64,000 bases of DNA from contig JBAKBP010001606.1 in NCBI GenBank assembly GCA_037953745.1, forward strand, positions 99,971 through 163,970, in the 5' to 3' direction. This document shows positions 22,141-32,880 of this stretch, piece by piece. The translations under genes and the position numbers were made by a program. This stretch comes from Lithodes maja. Its lineage: Eukaryota; Arthropoda; Malacostraca; Decapoda; Lithodidae. The first letter of the stretch is position 1; each line of letters begins with the position of its first letter. The notes beneath the pieces were generated by a model. It ran no database searches. It was not told the origin of the DNA and saw only the letters and a list, made by a program, of their open reading frames with translations.

Positions 22141-23309
22141 GCGAATGAGCGCCTCATATTTACATGTATTAGATTTAAGGGGTTAATGTGAACAGCGATC
22201 TTCTTGATGAGGATAGTTGGTGAACGTTCTACATGTTCACGAGTTATATGCCCAGCTCATCATCCAATTTGTGACTAGACTAGTGCCATGTGTAAGAGCC
22301 CGACCATGCCCAGGAGTTGTCTGTAGAGGGGTGAGGACTTAGCCTTGATTTGCCTACCGAGCCAGGAGCGAGTGTAGTACCAGAGACTACAGCTCGCTCG
22401 TAGTGCCGGTATAGTAGAGTAACGTAATTTATCTGTCCTTGTGTTCTCTGCAGTCTTTTCCTGGGTTCTCGCTTTCGGTGCTGGGACTCGTTGTTCCTGT
22501 GACTTGGCCTGCTAGCTAGAACACATGGGGATGATGAGTGGGTTATATCTTTATTTTACTATGCATTGCAGCTCTCTTTAAGTTTATGTATGTAACACTT
22601 TACAATACACATTACTCACACACAAGACAACACTATTAATACTTTCATGTATCAATTAACTGCACTGTCGTTTTGCTGCTGTGTCTGGAGTTCTGTTGCG
22701 TAGGGCGCATACAGACTCAGAGGGGAGACAGAGTGAGAGAAGCGAAGTAGCCTATGCGGTAGTAGGCTACCGGCGCAGTACTGTTGCCTGCAACCTTTTA
22801 GTTATTCCAAGTATAGATTCATTATTACAATAAGTGACTACTATTTATGTTCCTTCCATGTGTATTATTAGGTATCTACTGGATCATGAACATCTTGTAT
22901 GCTACATGCTAGTGCATGTTAGTAGGGGACAGTTATTCTAGTGCACGCGCTTTCAAGTAGGCGTGTACATTTGTCATTTAGCATTTCACTGTCATATCTT
23001 TAGCCTGCTTCTATTCTACATTATTAGAGGCTTAATATTAACGTAGTTTCTTGAGTATTGCATTTCTTTAGTAATAACGTAACCTATAAATGTCTGAGGG
23101 AGTTTAGCCTCATAGCCTACCCCTGTTGTACACTTTCGCCGAGTTAAGGTACCTCGTTACCATAGACAATAACTCTGTAGGGCGTTGGTGCTTTTGTTGT
23201 CTGGAGCATATAGTATTTGGGACTGGAATCGAGCGTGTCGTTGTCACATAAGCCATTTCTGTCCTACGATCAAGAATCCCGAATATGTATTGCCGATCCA
23301 GCCGTAACA

Positions 23310-23579
23310 AAATGGCGACCTTGCACAAGATTCAGTAGTATCCTATCACATGTTTTTTGGAGAACTATTCTATGCTACCTAGTAGAGCTGGCTAGAATTT
23401 TCTTGCATATTGGAGGAATTTTTATTGTGTCATTATTGTATTGGTGGACTTGCAGATTGTTTCGTTGGGGGTGTCTAGAGTAGAGTCATTCAAGCATCTT
23501 TAACATTTTGTGAGTCGAGACTGCAATTAGTAATAAGCACTTCTTTTTTTTTATGAACAGCAATTGTATAACCAGCACT
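23310..23579 (+). other. Primer-binding site and leader of Gmr1-like element
   Basis: TGGCGACC begins 3 bases after the LTR (23313). The rest up to the probable start codon at 23580 is untranslated. The minus-strand element has the same AATGGCGACCT arrangement. Confidence 0.7.
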
Positions 23580-26500
23580 ATGTCTAATGACTCATCATTT
23601 ACGGGGGAGGATAACACGGTACAGCCTAGTAACCAGCAAGTACAACAGATGTTTAGGGAGGGGAGTGTTATAAGTGGAGAGAGGGATGCCCGGGCATTTT
23701 TGCAGACACCTTTGACCGAACAGCGCCTGCAGGCTATTGATTGTTACGGTCTTCGCTGTTTAGCCACGGTTTTGGGGCGGGACTGTCCTGACAGTTGGCC
23801 CAAGAAGAATTTGGTGGCATGTTTGTTGGGTGATGGCGATGGGGCGGTGGGTGGAGTGGGGTCTTGGGGGGTTCCCTCCAAGCCTCCATTCCACTCTACC
23901 CCTGAGCTGGGCCCTCAGCCAGCGAGTCTTAGCACGATGCAGCAGGAGGGTTCTCAAGGGCAAGCTGGCTTACCCGTAAACACGTCTCGGTGTGGATCCC
24001 CCATTTTGTGCTCTCCCCCCCCAGGCCTGTCTCCTGAGATGTTATTTCAGCTAGAACTAGCTAAGTTTAAGCTGCAGGAGACTCGGATACAACAGGCTAG
24101 TATAGAACGCATAGAGGTTGCTAGAATCCAAGCCAATCAGGATGCAACCAGGTACCAGGCTGAAATGGATGTCGAGAAGTCTAGAGTAGAGACCACGGGG
24201 CGTCATCTCGGTGGTGGGCACTGGGTTACAGACTCACTTTCGCATTTAATTAAGTTAGTACCCGCATTTGATGAGACAGCAGTGACTGAGTTTTTTGCTC
24301 GTTTCGAAAAGAAGTGTCGTGAGTATGACTGGCCGGAGGTTAAATGGGCAGCATTAGTTTCATCACGTCTAGTGGGTAAGGGGTTGAAAGCCTACGATGC
24401 ACTGTCACTGGACGAGAGTGTAGTGTATGGACTGGTGAAGGAGGCTGTGCTCCGGGCCTACGAACTGCAACCCGAAACTTATAGATTGAAGTTCCGTGGC
24501 GTGAATAAGAAGAGCGACGTCAGTTTTATGGAGCACGCACGGGACTTAACAGATGCAGGTAATAACTGGTTTCGGTCCGAGCACGCAGAGTCGGCTGAGG
24601 AAATTAAGCAACTTTTCTATCTGGAACAGTTTTACAAATGCACTGGAACCGATCTAACGCTGAACATTAAGGAAAAATGTCCCAAGACAGTAGAGGAGGC
24701 TGCCAAGATGGCAGACCTCAGATTATCATTGATTCGTGGTTGCGGTGCCGCTCAGAGGGCTGAGTCAGGGCAGAAGGGGCGCTATACCCCACCCACCAGA
24801 GTTTTCGATAATAACACATCTTATGACACACATAACCACACTAAATGCATTGCACCTAATAACACCTACAAACACAAGCCTCTCCCGTTTACTAAAGGTC
24901 AGGCCCCTTCTTCGCCCGCACAAGGGAAGAAGCCCATTGGGGATGTGAAATGTTACAAATGTCAGAAGCTAGGCCATTATTCACGTGAGTGCCCTAGTAA
25001 CACTCCCGCTAAGCCGGTGTCATTGGTTCACAGTATCGGTGTGTCTCTGAAGGCTGCAGCAACTGCCCGGGGTAGGTTGTCAGCAGCTGAGGCACACGCG
25101 GTAAAGAAGCGTACGGAAGGCTCGACACCTGTCCGGGACACTTTCTGTAGCCATCGGGGACACGGGTTTGTGAGCTGGGGGAGTGAACTACGGAGGGTTG
25201 ACTTGCTGAGGGATACGGGGGCTTCGCAAACTTTGTTGAGGAACTTCACAGGGAAACCGATAAATGCGGCCAGAGTTGTTGTGGTGCAGGGTATAAATGC
25301 TACGAGGTCATACCCACTTGTGAGGTTGGAGTTGAGAGTGGGAGAGGTGTGCAGGGAGCTGGATGTAGGGATCGTTGAGTGTTTGCCAGTTGAGGGCGTC
25401 GACCTTCTTCTCGGCAACGACTTTGCGGTGCCCACTTCCGGGACTCCACCCTTAGTCGTTGCCGAGAGGGCGGCCGACGTGGATGGTGAGAATCGGGAAT
25501 GGGTTGGGAGGTGCCAACAGGATGAGATGGCCTGTGTGGTAACCCGATCTCGCTCTGCGGCTCCTGCACAGCCTAGCACTCAACCTCGGGGACAGTGGAG
25601 GAAGGATCAGGAGAAGGTTGCTAAGGGCAGGAAAAGGGACATTGATTCTGCTGCACTTCTCGGTGATTCGGTACTTGAACCTATAATAAACACGGGAGTT
25701 GACTCTGGCCCAGATATGGTGTGTAACAAGGCAGAGTTGGGTAAGACTTCGCGTGAGGCAAGAGCTGTAGCGAGAGCCACTAAGGCAGTAGAGCCTACTA
25801 GCCGGGGTAATGTCTTATTACAAAACCATCTTGATGCATTGACGCCCAGGGACATTAGTGAGCAGCAGCTGCAAGACGCTAGCCTAGCTCGTTATAGCAA
25901 TGGTGCCATAGAGTTGGAGGAAGATGGGGATGCGAAGCCGGGAGATTTCTTTAGGCTCAACAGGATATTGTACCGCAGATTTCTAGACCCAAAATCGAAG
26001 TGGGAGGGCGGTGCGAGGGTAGTAGACCAGGTGGTTGTTCCAAATAAGTATAGAGAGTCCTTATTGTGTCTGGCGCATGATGTGCCGGTGGCGGGTCATT
26101 TGGGGGTAACCAAAACATTGGCGGCATTGGGCAGGTTTTTCTGGTGGCCTGGGGTCAAGGCTGATGTCTGTGCATGGGTGGCTGGGTGTGCGACCTGCCA
26201 GACAACGGGGAAGCCTAACCAGACCATCCCGAAGGCACCTTTGTTTCCCATACCTGTCACCGGGCCTCCGTTCAGCAAAGTTGTAGTAGATTTGGTTGGC
26301 CCTTTCCCGCCTACTAGTAGTGGCAATAAATTCCTGTTGACAATCATGGATGTGGCTACGAGATACCCGGACGCATACCCCATGAGAAACGGCTCGGCAA
26401 AGGCAGTTGTTAAAAACTTATTATTGTTCTGTTCCCGTTATGGATTTCCACGTGAGGTGCAGTCAGACCAGGGGAGCAATTTTACATCCAAATTGTTCAA

Positions 26501-28652
26501 GCAAACCCTTCAGTTGCACGGTATATGCTCTGTAGTGTCGTCAGCCTACCATCCCGAGAGTCCGGGAGTCTTGGAGCGGTGGCACTCGACCCTGAAGAGT
26601 ATGCTACGCTGTTACTGTGCAGAACATGACACTGATTGGGATTTGGGTCTGCCGTATGTTCTGTTCGCTGCACGTGAAGTCCCAGGAGAGAGCCTGGGGT
26701 TCAGTCCAAATCAACTAGTCTTTGGCCATAATGTGAGAGGACCTTTAAGTATGGTGAAAGAGATCTGGGAGGGCGAAGAGAAGCCGGGGTCTGTACTTAA
26801 ATATATCCTTGAGAGCCGGGAGAGACTTATAGGTTGCATGGCAGCGGCAGGTAATAACTTGGTTAATGCACAGGCGGTCATGAAGCACCAGTATGACGCC
26901 AAGGTGAAGCTTCGGGAGTTTTCGGTGGGTCAGGAGGTAATGTTGCTTTTACCTTTGCCTGGACACCCCCTTTCTGCCAAGTTTATTGGGCCGTATGTGG
27001 TGGCTAAGAAACTGTCCGACCTTGATTATCTCGTTGCAACACCTGACCGTAGAAAAAAACATCAGTTATGTCATGTTAACCTCATGAAAGAGTATGTGAG
27101 ACGCCCCTCAGAGCCTCTCACTGTCCCTGTGCTGGCCTGCAGCGGCCAGGGTGGAGAAGGAGGTGGGGACAGTCATGCTGCTGAGGAGGATAGCTGGGAC
27201 TGTGTCATTTCCGCGGAACAGTGGGCGGGGAATACTGAACAAGAGGCTAGGCAAGCTGTAAGTCACCTGCCTGAGCACCAGGGTGCTGCTGTCCTAGGCC
27301 TGTTCAGGTCATACCCCTCTGTTTTCGCCGAACACCCAGGTCTCACTACTCAGGTAACGCACGACGTGGACGTCGGTGATAATGTGCCCTTCAAGTCAGT
27401 GCCCTACCGTGTGCCCCCGGTAAAGTTGCCAGCTTTACGGGAGGAGTTAAAGTACATGGTTGAGAGAGGGATGATCACTGAAGGTTATGTGAAGTGGACA
27501 TCACCCGTCACGTTGCAGCCAAAACCTGACGGCAAGGTGCGGTTCTGCATAGATTTTCGTAGGCTAAATGGCTTGACCACTACCAACCCTTACCCTTTGC
27601 CTCGAATTGACGACAGCGTGGACAAGATAGGGAATGCAAAGTACCTTACTAAAATTGATCTTGTAAAAGGCTACTGGCAAGTACCCCTGTCGGACCGAGC
27701 TAAGCAAGTTTGTGGTTTTGTGGTAGATGGCAAGACCTACCAATGTAACGTAATGCCTTATGGGCTTAAGAACGCACCTGCCACGTTTCAGAACCTGATG
27801 AACGATATTTGTGACGAAATCCCTAACTGCACGGTCTACCTTGATGACGTGATAGTGTATGATGACAATTTTGAAAATCACCTAAGGCACTTAGAGACCC
27901 TGTTTGGGAAGTTGCACGATGCTGGGCTGGTGGTGAACCTGAGGAAGTGCGAGTTTGTAAAGGCTACTGTGCAGTATCTTGGCTTCGTGGTCGGGTTAGG
28001 CCGGGTGTGCCCCCCCCTGAGCAAGATACAGGCTATCAATATGTTTCCCAGGCCCACCACTAAGCGCCAGGTCATGCGGTTCCTAGGTATGATAGGCTAT
28101 TATAGGCGCTTCATCCGGGGATACTCTACTGTCTTAGCACCGTTAACTGATCTACTGTCGAAGTCAGTGAAGTTCTGTTGGGCTGCGGAGTGTCAGAGGG
28201 CTTTCGACCTAGTCAAGCACCTGCTGTGTACACATCCGATTTTGAGAGCCCCAGACTTCTCCAGGAGTTTTCAGCTGGCGACTGATGCCAGCGGTGTGGG
28301 TGCCGGGGCAGTGTTACTGCAGACTGATTCCGAGGGCTTGGAACACCCAGTGAGCTTCTTTTCTCGCAAGTTTAATTCGGCACAAAGGAATTACTCGACT
28401 ATAGAGAAGGAGCTTCTTGCTATCGTTTTGTCGCTCAAACATTTCGAAGTTTATGTTCCAGCCTACGGCCCGGTAGTGACGATTTATACGGACCATCATC
28501 CCTTGAAATTCCTAAATCAGTTTCACAATCGGAATATGCGGTTGACCAGGTGGTCCCTAATGCTCCAAGAGTATAATCTCAACATTCAGCATATTGCCGG
28601 GAGTGAGAACGTGATAGCAGATTGTCTATCAAGGGTTGATGATCCAGGATAG
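23553..28652 (+). CDS. gag-pol: Gmr1-like gag-pol polyprotein, intact, 1699 codons (integrase before RT)
   Basis: One open frame codes for all enzymes. The true start is probably the second ATG (23580, residue 10, MSNDSS), where the related minus-strand copy also starts. Order: Gag with capsid-like region and zinc knuckle CYKCQKLGHYSREC (467-480); protease DTGAS (554-558); integrase with HHCC (His842 to Cys879/Cys882), catalytic Asp913, Asp972 and Glu1008 (DD35E) and a GPY-type module (IGPYVV) near 1150; reverse transcriptase with YLDD (1429-1432); RNase H with TDASG (Asp1578) and a final ADCLSR. Integrase upstream of RT is the reverse of normal gypsy order and is known from the Gmr1 clade. 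All key residues appear intact, so it may be functional, although its 5' LTR is interrupted. Confidence 0.93.
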   Translation: MNSNCITSTMSNDSSFTGEDNTVQPSNQQVQQMFREGSVISGERDARAFLQTPLTEQRLQAIDCYGLRCLATVLGRDCPDSWPKKNLVACLLGDGDGAVGGVGSWGVPSKPPFHSTPELGPQPASLSTMQQEGSQGQAGLPVNTSRCGSPILCSPPPGLSPEMLFQLELAKFKLQETRIQQASIERIEVARIQANQDATRYQAEMDVEKSRVETTGRHLGGGHWVTDSLSHLIKLVPAFDETAVTEFFARFEKKCREYDWPEVKWAALVSSRLVGKGLKAYDALSLDESVVYGLVKEAVLRAYELQPETYRLKFRGVNKKSDVSFMEHARDLTDAGNNWFRSEHAESAEEIKQLFYLEQFYKCTGTDLTLNIKEKCPKTVEEAAKMADLRLSLIRGCGAAQRAESGQKGRYTPPTRVFDNNTSYDTHNHTKCIAPNNTYKHKPLPFTKGQAPSSPAQGKKPIGDVKCYKCQKLGHYSRECPSNTPAKPVSLVHSIGVSLKAAATARGRLSAAEAHAVKKRTEGSTPVRDTFCSHRGHGFVSWGSELRRVDLLRDTGASQTLLRNFTGKPINAARVVVVQGINATRSYPLVRLELRVGEVCRELDVGIVECLPVEGVDLLLGNDFAVPTSGTPPLVVAERAADVDGENREWVGRCQQDEMACVVTRSRSAAPAQPSTQPRGQWRKDQEKVAKGRKRDIDSAALLGDSVLEPIINTGVDSGPDMVCNKAELGKTSREARAVARATKAVEPTSRGNVLLQNHLDALTPRDISEQQLQDASLARYSNGAIELEEDGDAKPGDFFRLNRILYRRFLDPKSKWEGGARVVDQVVVPNKYRESLLCLAHDVPVAGHLGVTKTLAALGRFFWWPGVKADVCAWVAGCATCQTTGKPNQTIPKAPLFPIPVTGPPFSKVVVDLVGPFPPTSSGNKFLLTIMDVATRYPDAYPMRNGSAKAVVKNLLLFCSRYGFPREVQSDQGSNFTSKLFKQTLQLHGICSVVSSAYHPESPGVLERWHSTLKSMLRCYCAEHDTDWDLGLPYVLFAAREVPGESLGFSPNQLVFGHNVRGPLSMVKEIWEGEEKPGSVLKYILESRERLIGCMAAAGNNLVNAQAVMKHQYDAKVKLREFSVGQEVMLLLPLPGHPLSAKFIGPYVVAKKLSDLDYLVATPDRRKKHQLCHVNLMKEYVRRPSEPLTVPVLACSGQGGEGGGDSHAAEEDSWDCVISAEQWAGNTEQEARQAVSHLPEHQGAAVLGLFRSYPSVFAEHPGLTTQVTHDVDVGDNVPFKSVPYRVPPVKLPALREELKYMVERGMITEGYVKWTSPVTLQPKPDGKVRFCIDFRRLNGLTTTNPYPLPRIDDSVDKIGNAKYLTKIDLVKGYWQVPLSDRAKQVCGFVVDGKTYQCNVMPYGLKNAPATFQNLMNDICDEIPNCTVYLDDVIVYDDNFENHLRHLETLFGKLHDAGLVVNLRKCEFVKATVQYLGFVVGLGRVCPPLSKIQAINMFPRPTTKRQVMRFLGMIGYYRRFIRGYSTVLAPLTDLLSKSVKFCWAAECQRAFDLVKHLLCTHPILRAPDFSRSFQLATDASGVGAGAVLLQTDSEGLEHPVSFFSRKFNSAQRNYSTIEKELLAIVLSLKHFEVYVPAYGPVVTIYTDHHPLKFLNQFHNRNMRLTRWSLMLQEYNLNIQHIAGSENVIADCLSRVDDPG

Positions 28653-28932
28653 TCGTGCACGGTGTGTGGGTTGAGCAGGAGTAAAATTAGGCTATCATAA
28701 CGCCGTCCAAAAAGATTATAAAACAATAAAATAAACGAGAAAATTTGTTTTAGTTTTGTAAGTCTTTATTGTTGTAGCATGATGCATGCGATATTGTGTT
28801 TTATGTATAATTCACTCTTCAGTTGTTGTGCACCTTTTGCAATTAGTGGCAGCTAAGGGTAGCAGGTCGGTTGGTTGCCTGTCAGATTTTGATAATGCTT
28901 CTAAGGTCGATTATCTAAAATCTTGGGGGGGC
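28653..28932 (+). other. 3' untranslated region and polypurine tract of Gmr1-like element
   Basis: There is no ORF. Overlapping AATAAA-type words occur near 28725. A G-run (TTGGGGGGGC, about 28922-28932) abuts the 3' LTR and should be the plus-strand primer; the minus-strand relative has the same G-run. Confidence 0.75.
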
Positions 28933-29009
28933 TGTGACGCACCCAGTGCGTGGCAACTTAACCTGATTGTACTCCTTGGTACTCCACTGTATCGCCGCGG
29001 TGCCGTGTA

Positions 29010-29049
<40 letters not shown>

Positions 29050-30754
29050 TGTGCTGGCTGCTTATATTGAGTGTGACAACGTATAACTATGTTCTTTGTA
29101 TCTCTGCAAAGGTCTCGTCATTTGCTAACCAGTGGTGGGTTTTGTTTTAAGCCATGTCGAGACCTTCCATTTAATATGTAGTATCAATAGAGAAGTTGAT
29201 AGATGAGATGATAGGAATTCAGAGAGAGAGAGTGAGTTAGACTTCAGAGCGAGAGGGTAGCAATGGTTGCCAGACGTATGGACCGGTTGGCAGCCCTGCG
29301 CTTATAGCTAGGTGCGACAGGGTTGGTAGTACATTGCCGCCTGCATATGCTGCCTGGCTGCCCATGTTGTCGTACTGCACATTGCATGGAGGCTCGCTGT
29401 GTGTTCCATGATCAGGTTGCCTAGAACCTTTGAGATTCTAACATCCCTTGCCCTCTCTCCCAATTTCTCACGGTTGCACTCTTTCTCTCTGACGACATTA
29501 CTCTCATTTCATTCTTCTCTCTATTTAAATGCATACCCTTCCCTTGAGGTCCTAAAGGAGTTTCAGCACTCACCTCTCGTATTACTCTTAGGACAAGCAT
29601 ATATTTACATGTATTAGATTTAAGGGGTTAATGTGAACAGCGATCTTCTTGATGAGGATAGTTGGTGAACGTTCTACATGTTCACGAGTTATATGCCCAG
29701 CTCATCATCCAATTTGTGACTAGACTAGTGCCATGTGTAAGAGCCCGACCATGCCCAGGAGTTGTCTGTAGAGGGGTGAGGACTTAGCCTTGATTTGCCT
29801 ACCGAGCCAGGAGCGAGTGTAGTACCAGAGACTACAGCTCGCTCGTAGTGCCGGTATAGTAGAGTAACGTAATTTATCTGTCCTTGTGTTCTCTGCAGTC
29901 TTTTCCTGGGTTCTCGCTTTCGGTGCTGGGACTCGTTGTTCCTGTGACTTGGCCTGCTAGCTAGAACACATGGGGATGATGAGTGGGTTATATCTTTATT
30001 TTACTATGCATTGCAGCTCTCTTTAAGTTTATGTATGTAACACTTTACAATACACATTACTCACACACAAGACAACACTATTAATACTTTCATGTATCAA
30101 TTAACTGCACTGTCGTTTTGCTGCTGTGTCCGGAGTTCTGTTGCGTAGGGCGCATACAGACTCAGAGGGGAGACAGAGTGAGAGAAGCGAAGTAGCCTAT
30201 GCGGTAGTAGGCTACCGGCGCAGTACTGTTGCCTGCAACCTTTTAGTTATTCCAAGTATAGATTCATTATTACAATAAGTGACTACTATTTATGTTCCTT
30301 CCATGTGTATTATTAGGTATCTACTGGATCATGAACATCTTGTATGCTACATGCTAGTGCATGTTAGTAGGGGACAGTTATTCTAGTGCACGCGCTTTCA
30401 AGTAGGCGTGTACATTTGTCATTTAGCATTTCACTGTCATATCTTTAGCCTGCTTCTATTCTACATTATTAGAGGCTTAATATTAACGTAGTTTCTTGAG
30501 TATTGCATTTCTTTAGTAATAACGTAACCTATAAATGTCTGAGGGAGTTTAGCCTCATAGCCTACCCCTGTTGTACACTTTCGCCGAGTTAAGGTACCTC
30601 GTTACCATAGACAATAACTCTGTAGGGCGTTGGTGCTTTTGTTGTCTGGAGCATATAGTATTTGGGACTGGAATCGAGCGTGTCGTTGTCACATAAGCCA
30701 TTTCTGTCCTACGATCAAGAATCCCGAATATGTATTGCCGATCCAGCCGTAACA
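28933..30754 (+). repeat. 3' LTR of Gmr1-like element (intact, 1822 bp)
   Basis: It begins TGTGACGC and ends GTAACA, and is near-identical to the split 5' LTR at 18248-23309. It provides the empty-site sequence for the DNA transposon insertion (about 29597-29608). ATAT follows at 30755, matching the left flank. Confidence 0.95.
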
Positions 30755-31137
30755 ATATATATATACCGGTATATATTTTGGATTAAAAAAGTAAAAAAAA
30801 AGCAGTGCAACGATAGCATTCAACTCAAATTAATGTATGAGCATAAGATAAATACATGAATAAGTTGTAATTAATGACTCCTTCAGAAATATATCGCGAG
30901 GTGAGACTGTTCTATTATAATTTTAAGAGTAAGATAAAAAAAAAACGGACACTGCCGACTGAAAAATCTAACTTCATAATTATTTTTGTCCGTGGTGTGA
31001 AATAGCATGGGTCTTGTTTTTCTCATAATTTTAATCAGTGACACTTCTTGTTCTTTTATTTTTATTATTATTTTTTTCCATAAATCTTTGTCTTCATAAA
31101 AAAAACTGTACTTGGTTGAGGCGCTCATCTCCTGAAG

Positions 31138-31210
<73 letters not shown>

Positions 31211-31310
31211 TGTGAGAGTGAGTGAGATTGAGAGAGTGTGTGTGTGTTCCTCTAAGGCTAAGGCCAGGGTACAGTAGGATTGGCAGGTGTTGACGAGACT
31301 CATATCCTTC
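30755..31310. repeat. AT-rich flank and GT/GA microsatellite
   Basis: 30755-31135 is AT-rich unique-looking DNA with no credible ORF. A (GT)n run occupies about 31140-31196, followed by GA and GT-rich sequence to about 31247. Confidence 0.85.
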
Positions 31311-32880
31311 TTCAAGAGAGTCCAGGGCTATTATTGTTATTCCCTGATTTTATGGAGGATTAACAATGGATACAGGTGAGTTCTACTCCACTGGAACTTC
31401 CAAGTTCAAATAAGTACATATAAAATAAAAGAAAACAGAGGATAAGTATATCGCAAAATATGGTTTAATAATACAGCTTTTTTTCTCCTTCACTATATAT
31501 GAGAAATAATCTGGAACCAAGAACATGGGACACGTATCATTGCCAGTGAATAATACTTAAGTTTATCACTGACTCCTAGCACAGTCGTGGAGCTAGATAG
31601 GGAGCAGGTATTCTGTCCAACTTCACTTAGTAATCGAGAAAGTTTAAGACACTGGGAGCATATTGAGGGAGAAGCATTTTAGGAGTGGGGTGAATACTGT
31701 CCCTTTTCTTCAGGAATGTCACTGCGGTTCAAGTTCAAGGTCAAGTACCCCTAGTAGGTATGCAGCCGTGTCGTATAGAAAACGTAGAGTCGATGGTGGA
31801 CTCTGAAGTATTTTCAAACAATCTGGTGAATTTTGGCAGAGTCGCTGACTTCTCAAAAGTAGGTTAAAAAAGAAATAATTCGAAATTGAATCACTGTTTG
31901 GTGGCTACTTGTTCTTCTGGATCACGCATACTGTAGGTATGTACTACTCTTAGCTTCCTAACCCGATTATTGACACTTGTAGAGATTTGTAACTAGTTAA
32001 GGCACTTTTGGAAAAACTTTATTTCGGGAAAAAACTTGGATTTTTAGTCAAAGTCGCTGAACGTCAAAAATCAGCTTAAGTATCACTAATTTAGATTTTC
32101 ACTCTTATGGGGTTAGATATTCTTGATTTTTGCTACGCTATTCGGAAAACTAGTTCTTTTCGTTCTACTCCGATTATTTGGACTTAGGAGTATTTATTCA
32201 CTTTTTGGATACTATTAAGGGACTCTATTTATTTCTGCTCACTCGGCACTTTTCCTACTTTTTGTCACTCTATCTTCTTCTCTTGATCTCTCGGCGTGGT
32301 AACTTCTCTGGTGATGTCTCCTGTGAACACTTCAGGAGGTGGTTGGTTCTCGTCTTCTGCTTCCCCGTGGGCTGTCTAGGTGGGCCGGCTGTGTGGAGTA
32401 GTTACAGATGGGTTGATTGGGCTTGAGATCTTAAGTATGGCTCCATAACATATAGTAACCGTATGTCGAATTACTGTTGGGCACCATACCGAACTAACGC
32501 GAGTATTTCAGAGGTAGGAGAAACTACTCGACTGTTCTGATCAGTATATCAACCGTTGATGAAGTCCTGTTAAGGTACTCTCGGGATAGGATCTTAAATA
32601 TCGAGTCTTATGTGGTCGATATCGGACGAACGCAGTAAGTTCAGTGTGAGTGTTCTTACTGTTTGCCCTGATCTTTATGAGAGGTTCGGGGGACCTGTGG
32701 CGGTGTTTAAACCATTAAGTTACACAGTCGTGTGGGATGCCACAGACTCAGTGCACCAAGGACTTGTCTCTGCAGAGTGCCTGTGAGGGTATCTCGCCAA
32801 GCCCTGTCTCTAACACAGCGGTCTCAGAGGCTTGAGACTACCTGTGTAGAGTGGCAGTGTCCACTTTCAATAATGAAGAA
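31311..32880. other. Unannotated stretch, no gene seen
   Basis: I see no coding pattern, RNA gene or known repeat in this moderately AT-rich sequence. The short ORF at 32178-32426 is hydrophobic at its start, has no recognisable motif and is probably chance. Confidence 0.5.

Larger units (their letters stand above)
18920..22155 (+). mobile_element. Complete DNA transposon (3236 bp) with perfect TIRs
   Basis: Terminal inverted repeats start GAGGCGCTCATTCGCAGAAC and are identical over at least 23 bp (about 30 of 32 overall). The duplicated flank is ATAT (18916-18919 and 22156-22159); because the neighbourhood is AT-rich, a TA or 4-bp TSD cannot be told apart. The intact 3' LTR at about 29600 supplies the empty site, and the length difference between the two LTRs (3240 bp) equals element plus 4 bp. 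It encodes one 632-aa ORF. A 186-bp subterminal repeat is tandemly duplicated at 21781-22140. Confidence 0.93.
18248..23309 (+). repeat. 5' LTR of Gmr1-like element, split by a DNA transposon
   Basis: LTR sequence occupies 18248-18919 and 22156-23309 and matches the uninterrupted 3' LTR at 28933-30754 (1822 bp); I noticed only one substitution (T/C near 22686 versus 30131). It starts TGTGACGC and ends GTAACA. A 7-bp GTACCGT minisatellite lies near the start (about 18327-18363). Right after the LTR comes AAATGGCGACCTT, whose TGGCGACC is a likely primer-binding site and is shared with the element at 41379-49265. Confidence 0.93.
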
